64,000 nucleotides of DNA from Planktothrix paucivesiculata PCC 9631 (GCF_900009265.2 NZ_LR735009.1:303362-367361), one strand, 5' to 3'. Shown: positions 51,690 to 60,966, counted from the stretch's first letter. Numbers and translations: made by a program. Notes: generated from the letters alone by a model not told the origin.

Positions 51690-52856
51690 TCAGGCTTTAA
51701 TCATAGAAATCACCCAATCAAATGTTTTTAGAACTTGTTGCAATACGGTTTGATCTTCTAAGTTGGATAACTGTAATGTAGGTTCTCGATATTCCGTGGG
51801 TTCTAAGGGGAGAGATAAACCGATCGCACTCAATTTATTTCTGAGTTCTAACCATTTTTCTTGTCGATCAAAAGGTGGTTGAGAACCATATTTATTAGAA
51901 GAAATTTCTAAACGTCCTGAAATATCAACGGTAAATAACTTTAACTGTTTTCGACCTTTTTCTTTTTGGTTTAATAAAGCCGTAAACCCACCATAAATAT
52001 CTCCCGTCCCCCATTGGATAATGATTTCCGGTTCTTGAATTTTTGCCCAGTTATGAATTTCTTGGGCTATTTGTGTTTCATCCTCTCCCCGACGCAGGTG
52101 GAGTTCTTCAAAAAAGGAAACCTCATCCCAACGACGGCGTTCTCCCGTAGCACTGGATTTTTTTTGTTGGGCTTCGGCTGTTTGACCAATTAATCGAGGA
52201 ACCAAGGTTTTTAAACCATCTTGACTGACATATTGTTTAATTTCTAAAGCCAAAACTTCGACTAAATCCGTTTGTTTATTCAGAAATTCTACCACCCGTC
52301 TTAAGGGACTGGTAATTTCATCCGCCACAAATACTAAACGCAGTTTTCCCGCTTGCAAATTGGTTTTAACCTTTTGCCAAAATCCATCTTCATTCAGATC
52401 CGAACCCAGAAATTCTTCAAATACTTGTTCTGGATCTCGACCTTGATCTCGACAATTGGCTTCAAATTGAGAAATGATTGATTCTATCGGCCAATATAAT
52501 CCTAAATTTGCCGCATTATCTAACATCTGACCAATCATTTTTTGTCGAGTTTCCGCATTGCGGCTGCGTTTAACTGTAACCAGCGTAGGAATAGAATCTT
52601 GATCCAGAAATAAATGATCCATTGACCAGCGACCCCCGTTATCTTCCTCCGCCGGAAGGGTTACGTCCCGGGAGATTAATAACCATCGTCGTACAGATGT
52701 ACCATGGCGCGTCTGTACCCGATCCATTTCATCCCCGGCTAAAAGATTAGGATAAGTCTCTAATAATTCCTGTATTTGGTCTTCAGAATCGTAGGGCTGT
52801 TCCATCATTTCAACCAGCCGATCATCATCCTGAATCAGATAAATCCCTCCACCCAT
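51690..52856 (-). CDS. PD-(D/E)XK-like nuclease-fold protein, 388 aa
   Basis: Unknown protein. A block at about 80-110 reads MDHLFLDQDSIPTLVTVKRSRNAETRQKMIGQML, similar to the D..xVK core of PD-(D/E)XK nucleases, with Lys in place of the usual E-X-K spacing (TVKRS). A second conserved block is FVADEITSPLRRVVEFLN..VEVLALEIKQY. No signal or membrane segment. Residues 47-55 (VQTRHGTSV) are encoded by an inserted 28-bp palindrome (separate entry). It lies alone between the giant gene (convergent) and dapF. Nuclease activity is an inference. Confidence 0.6.
   Translation of the reverse strand: MGGGIYLIQDDDRLVEMMEQPYDSEDQIQELLETYPNLLAGDEMDRVQTRHGTSVRRWLLISRDVTLPAEEDNGGRWSMDHLFLDQDSIPTLVTVKRSRNAETRQKMIGQMLDNAANLGLYWPIESIISQFEANCRDQGRDPEQVFEEFLGSDLNEDGFWQKVKTNLQAGKLRLVFVADEITSPLRRVVEFLNKQTDLVEVLALEIKQYVSQDGLKTLVPRLIGQTAEAQQKKSSATGERRRWDEVSFFEELHLRRGEDETQIAQEIHNWAKIQEPEIIIQWGTGDIYGGFTALLNQKEKGRKQLKLFTVDISGRLEISSNKYGSQPPFDRQEKWLELRNKLSAIGLSLPLEPTEYREPTLQLSNLEDQTVLQQVLKTFDWVISMIKA
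52691..52718. repeat. GTACAGA..GTCTGTAC palindrome inside a coding frame
   Basis: 28 bp opening GTACAGATGTACC and closing GGCGCGTCTGTAC, in frame in the PD-(D/E)XK-like gene, coding for the peptide VQTRHGTSV. Confidence 0.8.
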
Positions 52857-52892
52857 ATTATTTACCTTTTTAACTCTTAAATTCGGTGATTG

Positions 52893-53741
52893 CTAATAAT
52901 AATTCCCGGTAAACACCCGTTGTGCTGGCCCGGTCATATACAAATGTTGATCTTGATTTGACCATTCAATTTCAAGACAACCTCCCGGTAGTTCCACTGT
53001 AGCAATAAAATCGCAATTTCCCGTTAAAACTCCAGCAACTACAGACGCACAAGCTCCAGTTCCACAGGCGAGAGTTGCTCCAGCCCCCCGTTCCCAGACT
53101 CGCATTTTGAGATAATTGCGGTTAATCACTTGAATAAATTCCGTATTGGTGCGTTCGGGGAAAACGGCATGATGCTCAAATAATGGGCCGATTTCTGCGA
53201 GTTTAATTTCTTCAACATCCTCCACAAAGGTAATACAATGGGGGTTTCCCATGCTCACACAGGTGACATTCCAAGGGTGTCCAGCCACAAGTAAGGGAAC
53301 ATCAACCACTTTCTGATCGGCCGCGGCGAGGGTGGTGGGAATTTCCTGGGCTAAAAGTCGCGGAACTCCCATATCCACTTTAACTTGGCCGTTGGCTTGT
53401 AAGACCGGAGTAATTACACCCGCTAGGGTATGGATTTTATAGCTAACTGGGGATGTAATTTGATCGCGGTTTTCCAGTTCAGCGATGAATTTAGCCAGAC
53501 AGCGAATGCCGTTTCCACACATTTGAGGTTCCGAGCCATCGGAGTTGAAAATTCGCATGGTATAGTCGGTGTTGGAGGTTCCCGCCAGGGCGAATATCAC
53601 GCCGTCAGCACCAATACCAAAATTGCGATCGCACAGTTCTATGGCTTGTTCTGGGGTGATTAGGGGTTCGGACTGATGACGATTATCAATCAGGATGAAA
53701 TCGTTTCCTAAACCGTGATATTTCGTAAATGTAATGGTCAT
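52893..53741 (-). CDS. dapF: Diaminopimelate epimerase
   Basis: 282 residues from ATG 53741 ([19 protein letters not shown]); an upstream in-frame start at 53753 would add four residues. The two catalytic cysteines are in [13 protein letters not shown] and [11 protein letters not shown]. It interconverts LL- and meso-diaminopimelate in lysine and peptidoglycan synthesis. hfq lies divergently upstream, an arrangement I recall from other cyanobacteria. Confidence 0.96.
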   Translation of the reverse strand: MTITFTKYHGLGNDFILIDNRHQSEPLITPEQAIELCDRNFGIGADGVIFALAGTSNTDYTMRIFNSDGSEPQMCGNGIRCLAKFIAELENRDQITSPVSYKIHTLAGVITPVLQANGQVKVDMGVPRLLAQEIPTTLAAADQKVVDVPLLVAGHPWNVTCVSMGNPHCITFVEDVEEIKLAEIGPLFEHHAVFPERTNTEFIQVINRNYLKMRVWERGAGATLACGTGACASVVAGVLTGNCDFIATVELPGGCLEIEWSNQDQHLYMTGPAQRVFTGNYY

Positions 53742-53865
53742 GAACTCCTCCACTGAAGCGGGTTATTTTAACTTTGGGCGTCATTGTCGAGGGTTAATCA
53801 AGCACTTGAAAATCCCTGACTCCTTCTCTATTATCCTTTTAATGTTGAATTAAAAACAACTCCTT

Positions 53866-54078
53866 ATGTCTGAATTTAATACGGATTTACCCAGCATTAG
53901 AAAAGTTCAAGGGTATACCAAAGATAAAAACTTGGTGGAAGTTAAATTGATCACGAATGATCTGCTCGTAGGAACTGTTCTTTGGCAAGATCCTAACTGT
54001 ATTTGCTTACAGGACTCAAACAACTTACAAGTCTTGATTTTTAGACATTCGATTGGTTTTATCCGTCCTAAATCCTGA
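53866..54078 (+). CDS. hfq: Cyanobacterial Hfq-like RNA-associated protein
   Basis: 70 residues with the Sm fold: LPSIRKVQGYTKDKNLVEVKLITNDLLVGTVLWQDPNCICLQD and the second Sm motif IFRHSIGFIRP. It matches cyanobacterial Hfq (as in Synechocystis ssr3341), which in that organism works with the pilus base for motility rather than as a strong sRNA chaperone. It is divergent from dapF across 124 bp. Confidence 0.92.
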   Translation: MSEFNTDLPSIRKVQGYTKDKNLVEVKLITNDLLVGTVLWQDPNCICLQDSNNLQVLIFRHSIGFIRPKS

Positions 54079-54109
54079 TCCCCATTCTGGGTGAAGTGGC
54101 CGGGAATTG

Positions 54110-54140
54110 ATCGCCCTAACCCCCTTTCAAAAAAGGGGCC
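54110..54140. repeat. CCCCCTTT..AAAGGGGCCGGGG short repeat
   Basis: An imperfect palindrome (AACCCCCTTTC / AAAAAAGGGGCCGGGGTT) between hfq and the convergent merR gene; it could act as a weak terminator for either. Confidence 0.4.
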
Positions 54141-54198
54141 GGGGTTGCACGATTCGAGAGAAATGGGATGAGGAAGAAGTCAAGGAGAGCGGAGGGTG

Positions 54199-54633
54199 TT
54201 AACTTGATTCTGCTTGAATATTGGGGCAGATCGTGGTTTTTATGGGCATTGATGAAGGATGATCTTGCCAATGGTTTAGTAGTTGTTGCAACTCGCCTTT
54301 TAGAATTTCCAAGGCTTTGATTTGGTGATTAATCTCCTCAACTTTGATCGCTAAATGTTGTTTAACCTCCTCACAGGGAAGTTCCCCGCGATCGCTAATT
54401 TCTAAAATATCTCTAATTTCATTTAAACTTAAACCCAACGCTTGAGCGCGTCTAACAAAGCCCAAGCGGTGAACCACCGACGGCTCAAAAAGTCGATATC
54501 CTGAGTCTGAGCGTTCAACGGTCGGCGCTAATAAGCCAATTTCTTCATAATAACGAACGGTTTTTACGGATAAACCGCTTCGTTGGGCGACATCACCGAT
54601 TTTTAGTCTTTCATCTGCAATCACAACATCCAT
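54199..54633 (-). CDS. MerR family transcriptional regulator
   Basis: 144 residues. N-terminal MerR helix-turn-helix (LKIGDVAQRSGLSVKTVRYYEEIGLLAP) and dimerisation helix (about 85-125). The effector end has Cys at about 92 (GELPCEEVKQHL) and a late ICPN Cys, like the metal-responsive ZntR/CadR/CueR group; the pattern does not fix the metal. It lies 31 bp downstream of a small membrane protein on the same strand, which could be its target or partner. Confidence 0.85.
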   Translation of the reverse strand: MDVVIADERLKIGDVAQRSGLSVKTVRYYEEIGLLAPTVERSDSGYRLFEPSVVHRLGFVRRAQALGLSLNEIRDILEISDRGELPCEEVKQHLAIKVEEINHQIKALEILKGELQQLLNHWQDHPSSMPIKTTICPNIQAESS

Positions 54634-54664
54634 TTTCCGTAACCCTAACTAACTATTAATAGAT

Positions 54665-54961
54665 TTAATAGGAAGAACGTTGTTTTTTATCCGTAAGTCT
54701 AGGCAGGGGAGAACGAGCCGAACTCGGGGGAAGCGCGTATTCTGGGGCGGTTTCGGCTTGTTCAAGTTTAGACTTTTGACCCATCCACCACCGCAAAACC
54801 AAGATTACCCCAACGGTAGAGAGTCCAAAACTTAATAAGGATAAACTGGAACTAACTCCACCAATGACTGCATCTACGGTTCCCACCGTGACTACAAAAC
54901 TAACAATAGGTTCTCGACGATAAACAGACCTGAGAACACGCGGCCATAAAGCATTCATCAC
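54665..54961 (-). CDS. Small membrane protein, 98 aa
   Basis: Two hydrophobic segments (about 18-38 and 42-58: IVSFVVTVGTVDAVIGGVSS and LSLLSFGLSTVGVILVLRWW), then a polar, basic C-terminal tail. I recognise a common cyanobacterial pattern but no named family. MerR regulator follows 31 bp downstream. Confidence 0.6.
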   Translation of the reverse strand: MMNALWPRVLRSVYRREPIVSFVVTVGTVDAVIGGVSSSLSLLSFGLSTVGVILVLRWWMGQKSKLEQAETAPEYALPPSSARSPLPRLTDKKQRSSY

Positions 54962-55163
54962 AATTTCACTCTAAATTTTTCAGGGTTAATTTCGGTAAAC
55001 TCTTTCGGAGTTGGCTCCGACAGAATTATCTTATAGTTTTCTTCACTTGAAAGTTCATCTAATCCTAATTTAACCTAATTTATAGGGATTGACTGGATTT
55101 GGGTGATTGGTCATCCGTTGGCCGCAGGGGGAAACTTAGGATTTTGTTTAGTCTGGATTTGAT

Positions 55164-55229
55164 AGGACTTACGCATGGGGCCCGAGAAACCTCGTAAAAA
55201 AACCCGGTTTCTCTGGTTGGGTGCGTAGA
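55164..55229. repeat. Degraded AGGACTTACGCA-ended MITE
   Basis: AGGACTTACGCA at 55164-55175 and a degraded opposite end TGCGTAGAC. The interior holds AGAAACC and AAACCCGGTTTCT arms like the 12986 element. Confidence 0.7.
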
Positions 55230-55304
55230 CTCTTTGTACCCTAAATTATCCCTGACTCGGTGCAACGGAAGACTGATGACCAATCATCAATCAATTTGGT
55301 AGTA

Positions 55305-55475
55305 TTAACTCAACCCGAGCCAGGATAATAAACCTTGTCCGCTAAAGTATTCAATCGCCAAGGTGATCAAAAAACCAATCATGGCGGCTCGACCGTTTAA
55401 CCGTTCAGCATATTGATTGAATCCAAATTTGGGTTCGTTGAGGTTAGGGGTTGTCGTCGGTTGGGGTTGGTTCAT
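55305..55475 (-). CDS. hli: High-light-inducible protein (Hli/Scp), 56 aa
   Basis: ATG 55475 to TAA 55305: MNQPQPTTTPNLNEPKFGF, then the chlorophyll-binding helix NQYAERLNGRAAMIGFLITL. The ExxNGRxAMIGF motif is the CAB-family signature of single-helix HLIPs. These bind chlorophyll and carotenoid and protect photosystem II during high-light or nutrient stress. It is divergent from the DUF3611 gene with a 60-bp gap. A second hli gene lies 0.8 kb away. Too short for the usual ORF size limit. Confidence 0.92.
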   Translation of the reverse strand: MNQPQPTTTPNLNEPKFGFNQYAERLNGRAAMIGFLITLAIEYFSGQGLLSWLGLS

Positions 55476-55535
55476 ATTGAATTCCTTGGGTTTTTCGTGC
55501 GTTGATTTTGATTCTACCCCCTGATTGCATAAAAA

Positions 55536-56120
55536 ATGTCCTATATACCTGACCCATCACCGATTCCGAATTCGGTTCAACGAGTTGCCTCTACCCTGCG
55601 TACCACAGGCTGGATTTGCTTTTGGACACAACTGGTTTTATGGGTAATTTCGTTTATTATTCAGCTTTTCGCTATTTTAGTTTTTAGTCGCGGGGCGACG
55701 GGAACAACGGCCTCTACATCGGGAATTGGTGGGGGTTTGGTCTTTGCCTTAATCGGATTAGTAATTTTAGGATTTAGTATTTTTCAGGCCTTTGGTTATA
55801 CTCGTTTGGCCCGTAGATTGAAAGCACCGGGGATCACCCGTCCCAGTCGGGGAGAAACTTTCAAACGCATCCGCACAGGGTTAACCAGTAATTTAACTGG
55901 CATGGCGGTGACTTTGCTGGCTTCGGAAGCGATTAATGGGATTCTCTTAGCTAAAGCGATTTCCCAACCTCGGGGTTTATTCTCCCCTTCTGGCAACTTG
56001 CAAGATTTTATCCAACCCCTGGATTTTTTCGTGGTTCTAGCCAATACCCATACGATTTTGGCTCATTTTATTGGGATTGCTGGGGCACTGTGGCTGATCA
56101 ACCGAATTTACAAGAATTAG
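55536..56120 (+). CDS. DUF3611 family membrane protein
   Basis: 194 residues with about four membrane segments and the family features NSVQRVASTLRTTGWICFWTQL, ARRLKAPGITRPSRGETFKRIRTGL and HFIGIAGALWLINRIY. Found in cyanobacteria and chloroplast-bearing lineages; function unknown. It sits between two hli genes, which hints at a thylakoid role. ATG 55536 is a clear start. Confidence 0.85.
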   Translation: MSYIPDPSPIPNSVQRVASTLRTTGWICFWTQLVLWVISFIIQLFAILVFSRGATGTTASTSGIGGGLVFALIGLVILGFSIFQAFGYTRLARRLKAPGITRPSRGETFKRIRTGLTSNLTGMAVTLLASEAINGILLAKAISQPRGLFSPSGNLQDFIQPLDFFVVLANTHTILAHFIGIAGALWLINRIYKN

Positions 56121-56274
56121 GGGAATTACGAATTACGAATGGGGAACAGAAAGAATGTACTTATAGATAAGGGTTTGGATTTTTGTCAACCTTTCTTAAC
56201 AAAAAGTTGCAAACTTCTGGAAACTGTGTTAACTTTTATGTAGTTGGCTCAAGCAAACAGGAGATTTTTTGATT

Positions 56275-56418
56275 ATGGAAAGCAAAGATACCAAGTTTGG
56301 GTTTACAGACTTCGCGGAGACTTGGAATGGCCGTTTAGCCATGTTAGGGTTCGCTATTGGTTTAGCCACGGAATTCCTAACTGGTCAAGGGATTCTGTCT
56401 CAATTAGGTTTAATGTAA
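56275..56418 (+). CDS. hli: High-light-inducible protein, 47 aa
   Basis: ATG 56275 to TAA 56418: MESKDTKFGFTDFAETWNGR, then LAMLGFAIGLATEFLTGQG. The ExxNGRxAMLGF motif is complete. A good Shine-Dalgarno (ACAGGAGAT) lies 9 bp upstream. A different frame over the same DNA shows a longer open stretch, which is a shadow. A Rho-independent terminator follows. Confidence 0.93.
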   Translation: MESKDTKFGFTDFAETWNGRLAMLGFAIGLATEFLTGQGILSQLGLM

Positions 56419-56492
56419 GTTGTTCGGATTGTTTTCAACACATTCAAGGGTTCTGGGACTTAACCTCAGAACCCAAATTACCCCTAAAATAG

Positions 56493-56529
56493 CAAAAATC
56501 CCTCAAATTCTTAGTGTTTGGGGGATTTT
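56493..56529 (+). terminator. Bidirectional Rho-independent terminator after hli
   Basis: AAAATCCCTCAAA / TTTGGGGGATTTT stem with a TTCTTAG-type loop, A-run before and T-run after; it serves the hli gene and the convergent membrane-protein gene. Confidence 0.8.
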
Positions 56530-56560
56530 CGTGATTAGAAATAAATGAAAGGATTTAAAA

Positions 56561-56782
56561 TTAACTCAGGTTAACTTCTTCCGGCATATAAACTTTATAT
56601 AAACGCCATAACCCCAGTACAATCAGAATTTGAAGGCTCCAATGGGCGAAGGCAAACCCCCAAACTAGGCAGATGAGTCCAATTACCCCGGCTAACACGA
56701 AGGGAATATCATTAGAGGTTTGTGTATAGATCCAGATAGAACCCAGGGCAAAAGTCAGAAGCATAAGATAGACTGAGGGCAT
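56561..56782 (-). CDS. Small membrane protein, 73 aa
   Basis: ATG 56782 is chosen because AGGAGGT lies 8 bp upstream; the frame is open to 56791. Three hydrophobic segments (MLLTFALGSIWIY, FVLAGVIGLICLVWGFAF, LQILIVLGLWRLY) and an acidic end (MPEEVNLS). No known family. Confidence 0.65.
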   Translation of the reverse strand: MPSVYLMLLTFALGSIWIYTQTSNDIPFVLAGVIGLICLVWGFAFAHWSLQILIVLGLWRLYKVYMPEEVNLS

Positions 56783-56926
56783 GATCTCCACCTCCTAGGT
56801 GAGTTGCAGTGAGTAGGGCTGTGAGTGCAGTGGACTACACTATTTAGAATAGGAGGGAAACATGAAGATCTTGTGAAGAAAAGAAAAATAGTGAGAAAAA
56901 TTCGGTTTTTTTTACAAAACTTTATA

Positions 56927-58957
56927 TTACTGAAAATCCATATCTTCTCCGGTTTCCGCCACAACGGGTAAACGCACAAAAAAGGTGCTTCCTTTGCCCA
57001 ATTGACTTTCCGCCCAAATGTGCCCCCCATGTTGCTGCACAATGCTGCGACAAATAGCGAGTCCGAGTCCAGTTCCGCCTTTTTGGCGGGAGTCGGAGGC
57101 GTCCACCTGTTGAAAACGACCAAAAATGGTTTCCAGTTTATCGGCCGGAATTCCCCGTCCTTGGTCTTGGACAGTAATTAAAACTTCCAAGGAAGTGGAA
57201 TGGTGGAGTGTGGCATCAAACCAAATGCAACTATCAGCACCGGAAAATCGAATGGCATTACTTAATAAATTAGTTAATACTTGAATAATTCGGTCTGGGG
57301 CGACCCAGAGATGAACGCTTAGGGGTTTTATTGATAAATTCACACCCGCTTTTTCTGCCATTCCCATCATTTCATTATTCGCTTGAACCATTAAATCGGC
57401 TAAATCACAGTATTTTTTATCTAGGGTAATTTGCCCAGCCTGCATCCGTTCTAAATCAAGAATATCGTTAATTAAACGGACTAAACGGGTTGTATTGGTA
57501 ACGGCAATTTCAAACATTCGTTTAACTCGTTCGGGTTGGGTATCTAATAATCCACTGGCTAATAATCCTAAAGCCCCATGAATTGAGGTTAAAGGAGTTC
57601 TCAGTTCATGACTAACAACGGAGATAAATTCATCTTTCATTTTTTCCATGGCTTGCCGTTCGGTAATATCTTTAAAGATGACCACAGCCCCAATAATTTC
57701 TCCTTGGTTTTGAATGGGAGTGCTGACATATTCGACGGGGAAATAAGACCCATTTCGATGCCAAAATACTTCCTGATCAATATGGCGAACTAAACCATCT
57801 TTTAAGGTTTCAAAAATTTGAGAATTTTGTTGATAATTTAAGGGTTGATACCCGAAATTCGTGGGTTTTTCAGGGAGAGTATGGGAAGTCAAAATGACTG
57901 TAACTCCCCGCGTGATTTTTTGCCAATCACTCATGAGTAATTCTCGGACAGTATATCCGGTCATTCTAGCGGCGGCGGGATTAGCAAAGGTGATTTTTCC
58001 CTCTCGGTTTAAACCACAAATTCCTTCTCCGGCTGAATCTAAAATTAATTCATTTTGATGACGGAGTTGTTCTAGGGTTTTTTCGATTCTTTTTTGATAA
58101 CTAATATCCCGGGAAATAGTAGAAATTCCCGTAATATTTCCCCGATCATCTTTCATCGGAGAAATGGTTAAAGAAACATCAATATGTTGTCCATCTTTAC
58201 GAATATGAACGGTTTCATAATGATCAATACTTCCCCCCGATTGAATACTGGCTAAAATTTGAGGGACTTCGCTGGATCTTTCTGGTAAAGTTAATAAACT
58301 AAAGGGACAGTCCTTCACTTCAGTTTCGGAGTAACCATAAATTTGTTCAGCCCCTTTATTCCAGCTAATAATTTTTCCTTCTAAGGTTTTACCAATAATT
58401 CCATCTTCGGAGGATTCTACAATGGCAGCTAATTGTTTATAAGCATTTTCGGCTTGTTGATGTTCGGTAATATCTCGTCCTAAGATCACTAATCCTTTTC
58501 GTTCTCCATTCGGATGAAATAAAGGGACTTTAATCATATCAAAAATTCTGGAGTTGCCATTAATATCAGGAATAATTTCTTGTTGGTGACAAGGTTGCTG
58601 ATTTTCCCAAACTTCTTGATCGGATTTTTGAAAATTAATTAAGGCATTTTTATAGAAAGTTTTACCGTGAATCTGTTCTAGTAATTCTGCTAATTCTGCG
58701 TCGGATTTTCCCTGATAATCTGTCGGGATGTGAAAGACTTCTAAGGTTGCTTGATTAGCTTCTAACCAACGTCCTGAAGCGTCTTTAAAGCAGACTAAAT
58801 CCCCCATGGTATCAATCAAGGTTTTCAACCTTTGACAACTCTCTCGCAAGGATTCCTCAACCCGTTGTCTTTCTTGAATTTCTTGAATTAATTGTTGATT
58901 AATTGCTTGTAGGGAAGCAATCAATTGAGTTTTAGTTTCAGAATTTTGATCAATCAT
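56927..58957 (-). CDS. Multi-PAS sensor histidine kinase
   Basis: 676 residues, soluble. N-terminal coiled coil (1-45), three PAS domains (about 45-165, 170-290, 295-440; e.g. KTLIDTMGDLVCFKDASGRW and AIVESSEDGIIGKTLEGKII), HisKA with His450 (SVVSHELRTPLTSIHGALGL) and HATPase (GTGLGLAICRSIVQQHGGHIW). The ligand or cofactor of the PAS domains is not readable. It starts 53 bp after the response regulator on the same strand, an operon pair. Confidence 0.9.
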   Translation of the reverse strand: MIDQNSETKTQLIASLQAINQQLIQEIQERQRVEESLRESCQRLKTLIDTMGDLVCFKDASGRWLEANQATLEVFHIPTDYQGKSDAELAELLEQIHGKTFYKNALINFQKSDQEVWENQQPCHQQEIIPDINGNSRIFDMIKVPLFHPNGERKGLVILGRDITEHQQAENAYKQLAAIVESSEDGIIGKTLEGKIISWNKGAEQIYGYSETEVKDCPFSLLTLPERSSEVPQILASIQSGGSIDHYETVHIRKDGQHIDVSLTISPMKDDRGNITGISTISRDISYQKRIEKTLEQLRHQNELILDSAGEGICGLNREGKITFANPAAARMTGYTVRELLMSDWQKITRGVTVILTSHTLPEKPTNFGYQPLNYQQNSQIFETLKDGLVRHIDQEVFWHRNGSYFPVEYVSTPIQNQGEIIGAVVIFKDITERQAMEKMKDEFISVVSHELRTPLTSIHGALGLLASGLLDTQPERVKRMFEIAVTNTTRLVRLINDILDLERMQAGQITLDKKYCDLADLMVQANNEMMGMAEKAGVNLSIKPLSVHLWVAPDRIIQVLTNLLSNAIRFSGADSCIWFDATLHHSTSLEVLITVQDQGRGIPADKLETIFGRFQQVDASDSRQKGGTGLGLAICRSIVQQHGGHIWAESQLGKGSTFFVRLPVVAETGEDMDFQ

Positions 58958-59010
58958 TTTAATAAAATTTTAATAATTTTTAGAGGCTAATTAGGATAGG
59001 CGAAAAGCCA

Positions 59011-60864
59011 CTAAACTTGGGTTGAGGATTCTCGTAAACTTCGGCTTCGCCGTAATCGATTTAAAATTCGATTGACGAGGATAGAAGCTTCTGTTGTTTT
59101 TGTTAAGTAATCATCGGCACCGACCATAAAAACTTGATGTTGTAGATCTCGATTGGTATGGGCGGTGAGGAACATTACGGGCAAACTTTTCCAACGGGAA
59201 TCAGCCCGAACAATTTGACAAATTTCAACCCCATCTAAATAGGGCATTTCAATATCTAAAATGAGTAAGTCGGGGGTTGTGGTTTCGAGAATTTCCCAAA
59301 AATGTCGGGGGTCTTCGACGGTAAAGGTTTGAATTCCCCAAGGTTGCAGCAGCGTTTGAAAGGTAGCGAGAATCTGGGCATCATCATCAACAATTAAAAC
59401 TTTAGCATTGAAGCTACAGTTTTGACGAAAGGTATCCATCATCAGTTTAATAATTTGTTCGGAGGTGATGGGTTTTTCTAGGAATCCTTGGCCGCCAAAT
59501 TGGGCGACTTTTACCCGTTGGGTTAGGTTTTTTTGTTGCGTTAAAACAATTACAGGAATCGGGGGAGTTTGTTGGGTTAGTTGGGTTAATAACTCATAGG
59601 AGAAATAGAAGTCAAAATCTAAAAATACCAAGGGAGGATAGGATTTTTTATGGGATTGTAATTGCAGGGCTGTAATTAAGGATAAATCGGTGAGAATTTG
59701 GGTTTCTATTCCTGAATTTTTAGCCGCTATTTCTACGGATTCAATTAATAATTGATCCTGACTGATAATCCAAACTTTATGATCGGATTTGATCGGGGGG
59801 GGTTGGGGGTTTTCTGCGGTAGCCGGAGGAGAGTATTGTTCAACTTCCTGTCTGAGTTTCAAGACTAATTCTTTAAATAGGGTAATTTCTGCTAGATTTA
59901 AGGTGGAATTTTGACAGAGTTGTTCGATTTCTTTGGCTATAATAGATCCTCCTCCTAAGCCGAATGTTCCTAAAGACCCAGCCAGTTTATGGGCTTCTTG
60001 TTGGGCTTTTTGTTGAATATTTTGATCGGGTTTTCCCTTTTGAATGGAGCGATGAAATTCTTCTAGTAGGGTAATGCGATCGCAAATTTTGCCTCGATAT
60101 CTGTGCCAAATTTCAATGGTGGCTTGATTGAGTTTATATTGATCTACCGGAGGTTTTATACTGGTTTTTGATTGTTTAGTTTTAGGGTAGGATTGCTGTT
60201 TAAGACGATATCCTAAGCCATAAACTGTTTCAATTAAATCGGCGGGAGCACCGACATTTTTAAGTTTATTTCTGAGTCCTTTAATATGGGCTCGGACAGC
60301 ATTTTCTGTTGGGGGATCTTCAAATGTCCAGAGTTGTTCTAGGATTAGGTCTAAACTAAAAACCTGTTGACGATGTTGGAGAAATAGTTCCAATAATCCA
60401 TACTCTTTCGGGGTTAAATTCAGGAGCATTTCCCGATAAATAACTTCACAGGTTTTCGTATTCAAATGCAGATCTTCCCATTCCAAAAGGATGGAGACCG
60501 TGGGTTGACGTCGGCGAAATATAGCCCGAATTCGAGCTAATAATTCCTGAATATCAAAGGGTTTAACGACATAATCATCCGCTCCCGCATCCAAGCCTAT
60601 GACTTGATCTCCTCGATGATCAGAAGCTGTTAATAAAATAATCGGATTTATAATATTTTGCGATCGCAGTTTTTTACATAAACTTATCCCATCTAACTCG
60701 GGTAATTCCACCTCTACAATTATCAGATCATAAATCAGTTTTTCGGCTTTTTCCCATCCCGAAATCCCATCTTTTACCCGATCAACAGTATCACCTTGGT
60801 GAACTAAAGCCTCTACCAAAGTCTCAGCTAGATCCTGATCATCTTCTACCAATAAAACACGCAT
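59011..60864 (-). CDS. RcaC-like multidomain response regulator with Glu in the first receiver
   Basis: 617 residues from ATG 60864 (MRVLLVEDDQDLAETL); the frame opens at 60912. Domains: receiver 1 (1-118), OmpR-type winged helix (about 125-222), HPt with His292 (HKLAGSLGTFGL), a degenerate receiver 2 (about 375-490) and receiver 3 (about 500-615; LLILDIEMPYLDG). The order REC-wHTH-HPt-REC is that of RcaC/CorR-type regulators, which control chromatic acclimation. In receiver 1 the phospho-acceptor Asp is Glu51 (LIIVEVELPELDG); the other pocket residues (Asp8, Asp9, Thr79, Lys101) are kept. Confidence 0.88.
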   Translation of the reverse strand: MRVLLVEDDQDLAETLVEALVHQGDTVDRVKDGISGWEKAEKLIYDLIIVEVELPELDGISLCKKLRSQNIINPIILLTASDHRGDQVIGLDAGADDYVVKPFDIQELLARIRAIFRRRQPTVSILLEWEDLHLNTKTCEVIYREMLLNLTPKEYGLLELFLQHRQQVFSLDLILEQLWTFEDPPTENAVRAHIKGLRNKLKNVGAPADLIETVYGLGYRLKQQSYPKTKQSKTSIKPPVDQYKLNQATIEIWHRYRGKICDRITLLEEFHRSIQKGKPDQNIQQKAQQEAHKLAGSLGTFGLGGGSIIAKEIEQLCQNSTLNLAEITLFKELVLKLRQEVEQYSPPATAENPQPPPIKSDHKVWIISQDQLLIESVEIAAKNSGIETQILTDLSLITALQLQSHKKSYPPLVFLDFDFYFSYELLTQLTQQTPPIPVIVLTQQKNLTQRVKVAQFGGQGFLEKPITSEQIIKLMMDTFRQNCSFNAKVLIVDDDAQILATFQTLLQPWGIQTFTVEDPRHFWEILETTTPDLLILDIEMPYLDGVEICQIVRADSRWKSLPVMFLTAHTNRDLQHQVFMVGADDYLTKTTEASILVNRILNRLRRSRSLRESSTQV

Positions 60865-60966
60865 GGACGGGACGAAAATTAGAGAGAAAAAGGGGAGATT
60901 TATCGAGTCCAAAGTTCATTATTATGAATAATTGAACCTTGGACAATCTGTTAGGGAAAAAATCCC

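Noticed and set aside
51690..52856. Restriction or defence island around the PD-(D/E)XK-like protein
   Set aside because: Neighbours are dapF, hfq and a surface protein; no methylase, helicase or other defence gene is near, so a defence role is not supported.
56244..56492. 82-codon plus-strand frame covering the second hli gene
   Set aside because: The true 47-aa HLIP in another frame has the NGRxAMLGF motif and a good ribosome site; the longer frame lacks family features.
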